Shown here: positions 24,588 through 64,000 of the stretch, one piece after another | Layout of the letters: every line of letters starts with the position of its first letter | Numbering within the stretch: position 1 is the stretch's first letter | Assembly: GCF_034702125.1 (NCBI RefSeq) | Contig: NC_085861.1 | Location: 46,536,222 to 46,600,221, forward strand | From: Engraulis encrasicolus | Lineage: Eukaryota > Chordata > Actinopteri > Clupeiformes > Engraulidae | DNA: 64,000 nt | Reading direction: 5' to 3' | Translations under genes and position numbers: made by a program | The notes under the pieces: model-generated | The model's input: only the letters and a program-made list of their open reading frames with translations | Told to the model about the DNA's origin: nothing | Database searches by the model: none

Positions 24588-24731
24588 GGGCATTTCTCAA
24601 AACTCTTTATTAGTCACACACCCAGTGATTGGCTACTCCGCCGAGTTCACCAAAGAGTATCCAATCACTGGGCATGACTAATTAGGCTGATACACTTGGA
24701 AGTGTGCGCACTAGAGTTTTGAGAAATGCCC
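24588..24731. mobile_element. foldback MITE, 144 bp, 3-bp duplication
   Basis: Ends GGGCATTTCTCAAAACTC and its inverse, with flanking ACT (24585-24587 and 24732-24734). An inner inverted pair CCCAGTGATTGG / CCAATCACTGGG makes it almost fully palindromic. Harbinger-like by duplication length. Confidence 0.7.
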
Positions 24732-24975
24732 ACTGTATGGCTCATCATTGATGTGATGCTGAAGCCAGGTCTAGTAAATGGTAGGGTAACAGGTAACCGA
24801 CTGACCACTAGATGGAGACTCTAAATTGGATTAGATAGGATTGGACATATTTCAGCTGAAAGACTGAACTTAAATAAATTGTGCAGGTGAGTATTACAAA
24901 CTTAATGTTAAGCTAATAAATAAATAAATAAATAAACAGGTATGCCTATTCTTCTGAAATGAAATATTAAAATGG

Positions 24976-25342
24976 TTAATAGGCATTACAAACTTCCCCA
25001 TTCTTTTCCAGTGTGGACACCGGACTCTGACTCGAGACTGACCCATTCACACTTGAACTTGAGGGCAGGGCTATCTTCAACAGGACGCGTCTCGGCCACA
25101 CCTCTCGCTCGCATCCGGCCAGCCAGCGGCTAACCTGGGCACGCCCACCCGCCTTGGCCTCGGGAACTGCCCGCACTCGTGGAAGGGCAAATGCATGACA
25201 ACTGTCATGTGTGGGGCAACTGAAGATGTTTGGTAGTTGACGTTGGTCGCACACACACTTTTTTTCAGGAGGATGCGTTTTAAACTCGGGTAAACTCACT
25301 ACGCCGACTGAGGACAACTGCCACATCGGAGCTACAGTGAAG
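24976..25342 (+). promoter_or_regulatory. nipal2: putative nipal2 promoter and 5' UTR
   Basis: Sequence before the nipal2 start codon. It is richer in G+C and CpG (25080-25190) than its surroundings, and no TATA box is seen. The start ATG at 25343 has A at -3. Transcription start and any upstream non-coding exon are unknown. Confidence 0.4.
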
Positions 25343-63701
<38,359 letters not shown>

Positions 63702-64000
63702 AAACTACGTCTGGAGTGGACCAGGCGATTCTAAAACCATCGGACTCTGAGAATAAACTATAGACTGTACAGTACAGAGACCGAGAGGCAGAGAAAAAGA
63801 TCGACATCATGTGGGGATATATTATTGATACCAAAAGAAGGAAAATGAGATGTAAAAAAAGAGTACCTATATACAGGTACCAGAGGAGATGATGGTGACT
63901 GTTGAGTCAGAACTAACTAACCATGGAAGAGTAAAGCTGCCGAAAACAAAAGTACTACCGGTATGTTATGTTCAAGCCACTGACTGGAGAGAATATATTT
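63702..64000 (+). other. nipal2: nipal2 3' UTR (partial)
   Basis: Non-coding sequence after the stop. An AATAAA at 63752-63757, only 51 bases after the stop, is a candidate polyadenylation signal. The real transcript may continue past the window. Confidence 0.6.

Overview
The window reads as teleost fish nuclear DNA. It holds intron-containing vertebrate genes, a very high load of CA/GT and CT/GA microsatellites, tRNA-derived SINEs, and Tc1, hAT and Harbinger type DNA transposons. I cannot name the species.

Three genes are recognisable, in the order stk3 (+), kcns2 (-), nipal2 (+). From memory this is the arrangement, inverted, of NIPAL2-KCNS2-STK3 on human 8q22, so the block looks syntenic. 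Positions 1-9684 are the last intron of stk3 (Hippo pathway kinase MST2). The final exon, 9685-9843, encodes the SARAH domain. kcns2 (silent modulatory Kv9.2 subunit) is an intact 477-codon single-exon reading frame at 16389-17822 on the minus strand, tail-to-tail with stk3. nipal2 (NIPA-like, magnesium-transporter family membrane protein) runs from 25343 to 63701 on the plus strand. I assembled 11 coding exons whose phases fit at every junction, giving 378 residues. kcns2 and nipal2 are head-to-head with about 7.5 kb between start codons. The three genes share no pathway; their neighbourhood is inherited synteny.

The rest is repeats. Supported by target-site duplications (TSDs) or long terminal inverted repeats (TIRs) are: eight short hAT-type elements with 8-bp duplications; two Harbinger-like elements with 3-bp duplications; a TTAA-flanked foldback element; two tRNA-derived SINEs; a LINE fragment; a 1.6-kb Tc1 transposon nested inside a 4.8-kb element whose ends are arrays of about 148-bp repeats; a 3.9-kb palindromic element in nipal2 intron 3; and a 550-bp mini-LTR (TRIM-like) element at 20444-20993.

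The observations most worth following are: the TRIM-like element, whose LTRs carry tRNA-like A and B boxes; a palindromic dispersed element inserted three bases after the stk3 stop codon, which brings an AATAAA; a recurrent hairpin core (CTGATGAAGGC, short spacer, GCCGAAACG) at several loci; long microsatellites abutting the 3' splice sites of several exons; and strong over-use of the palindromic octamer TAGGCCTA.
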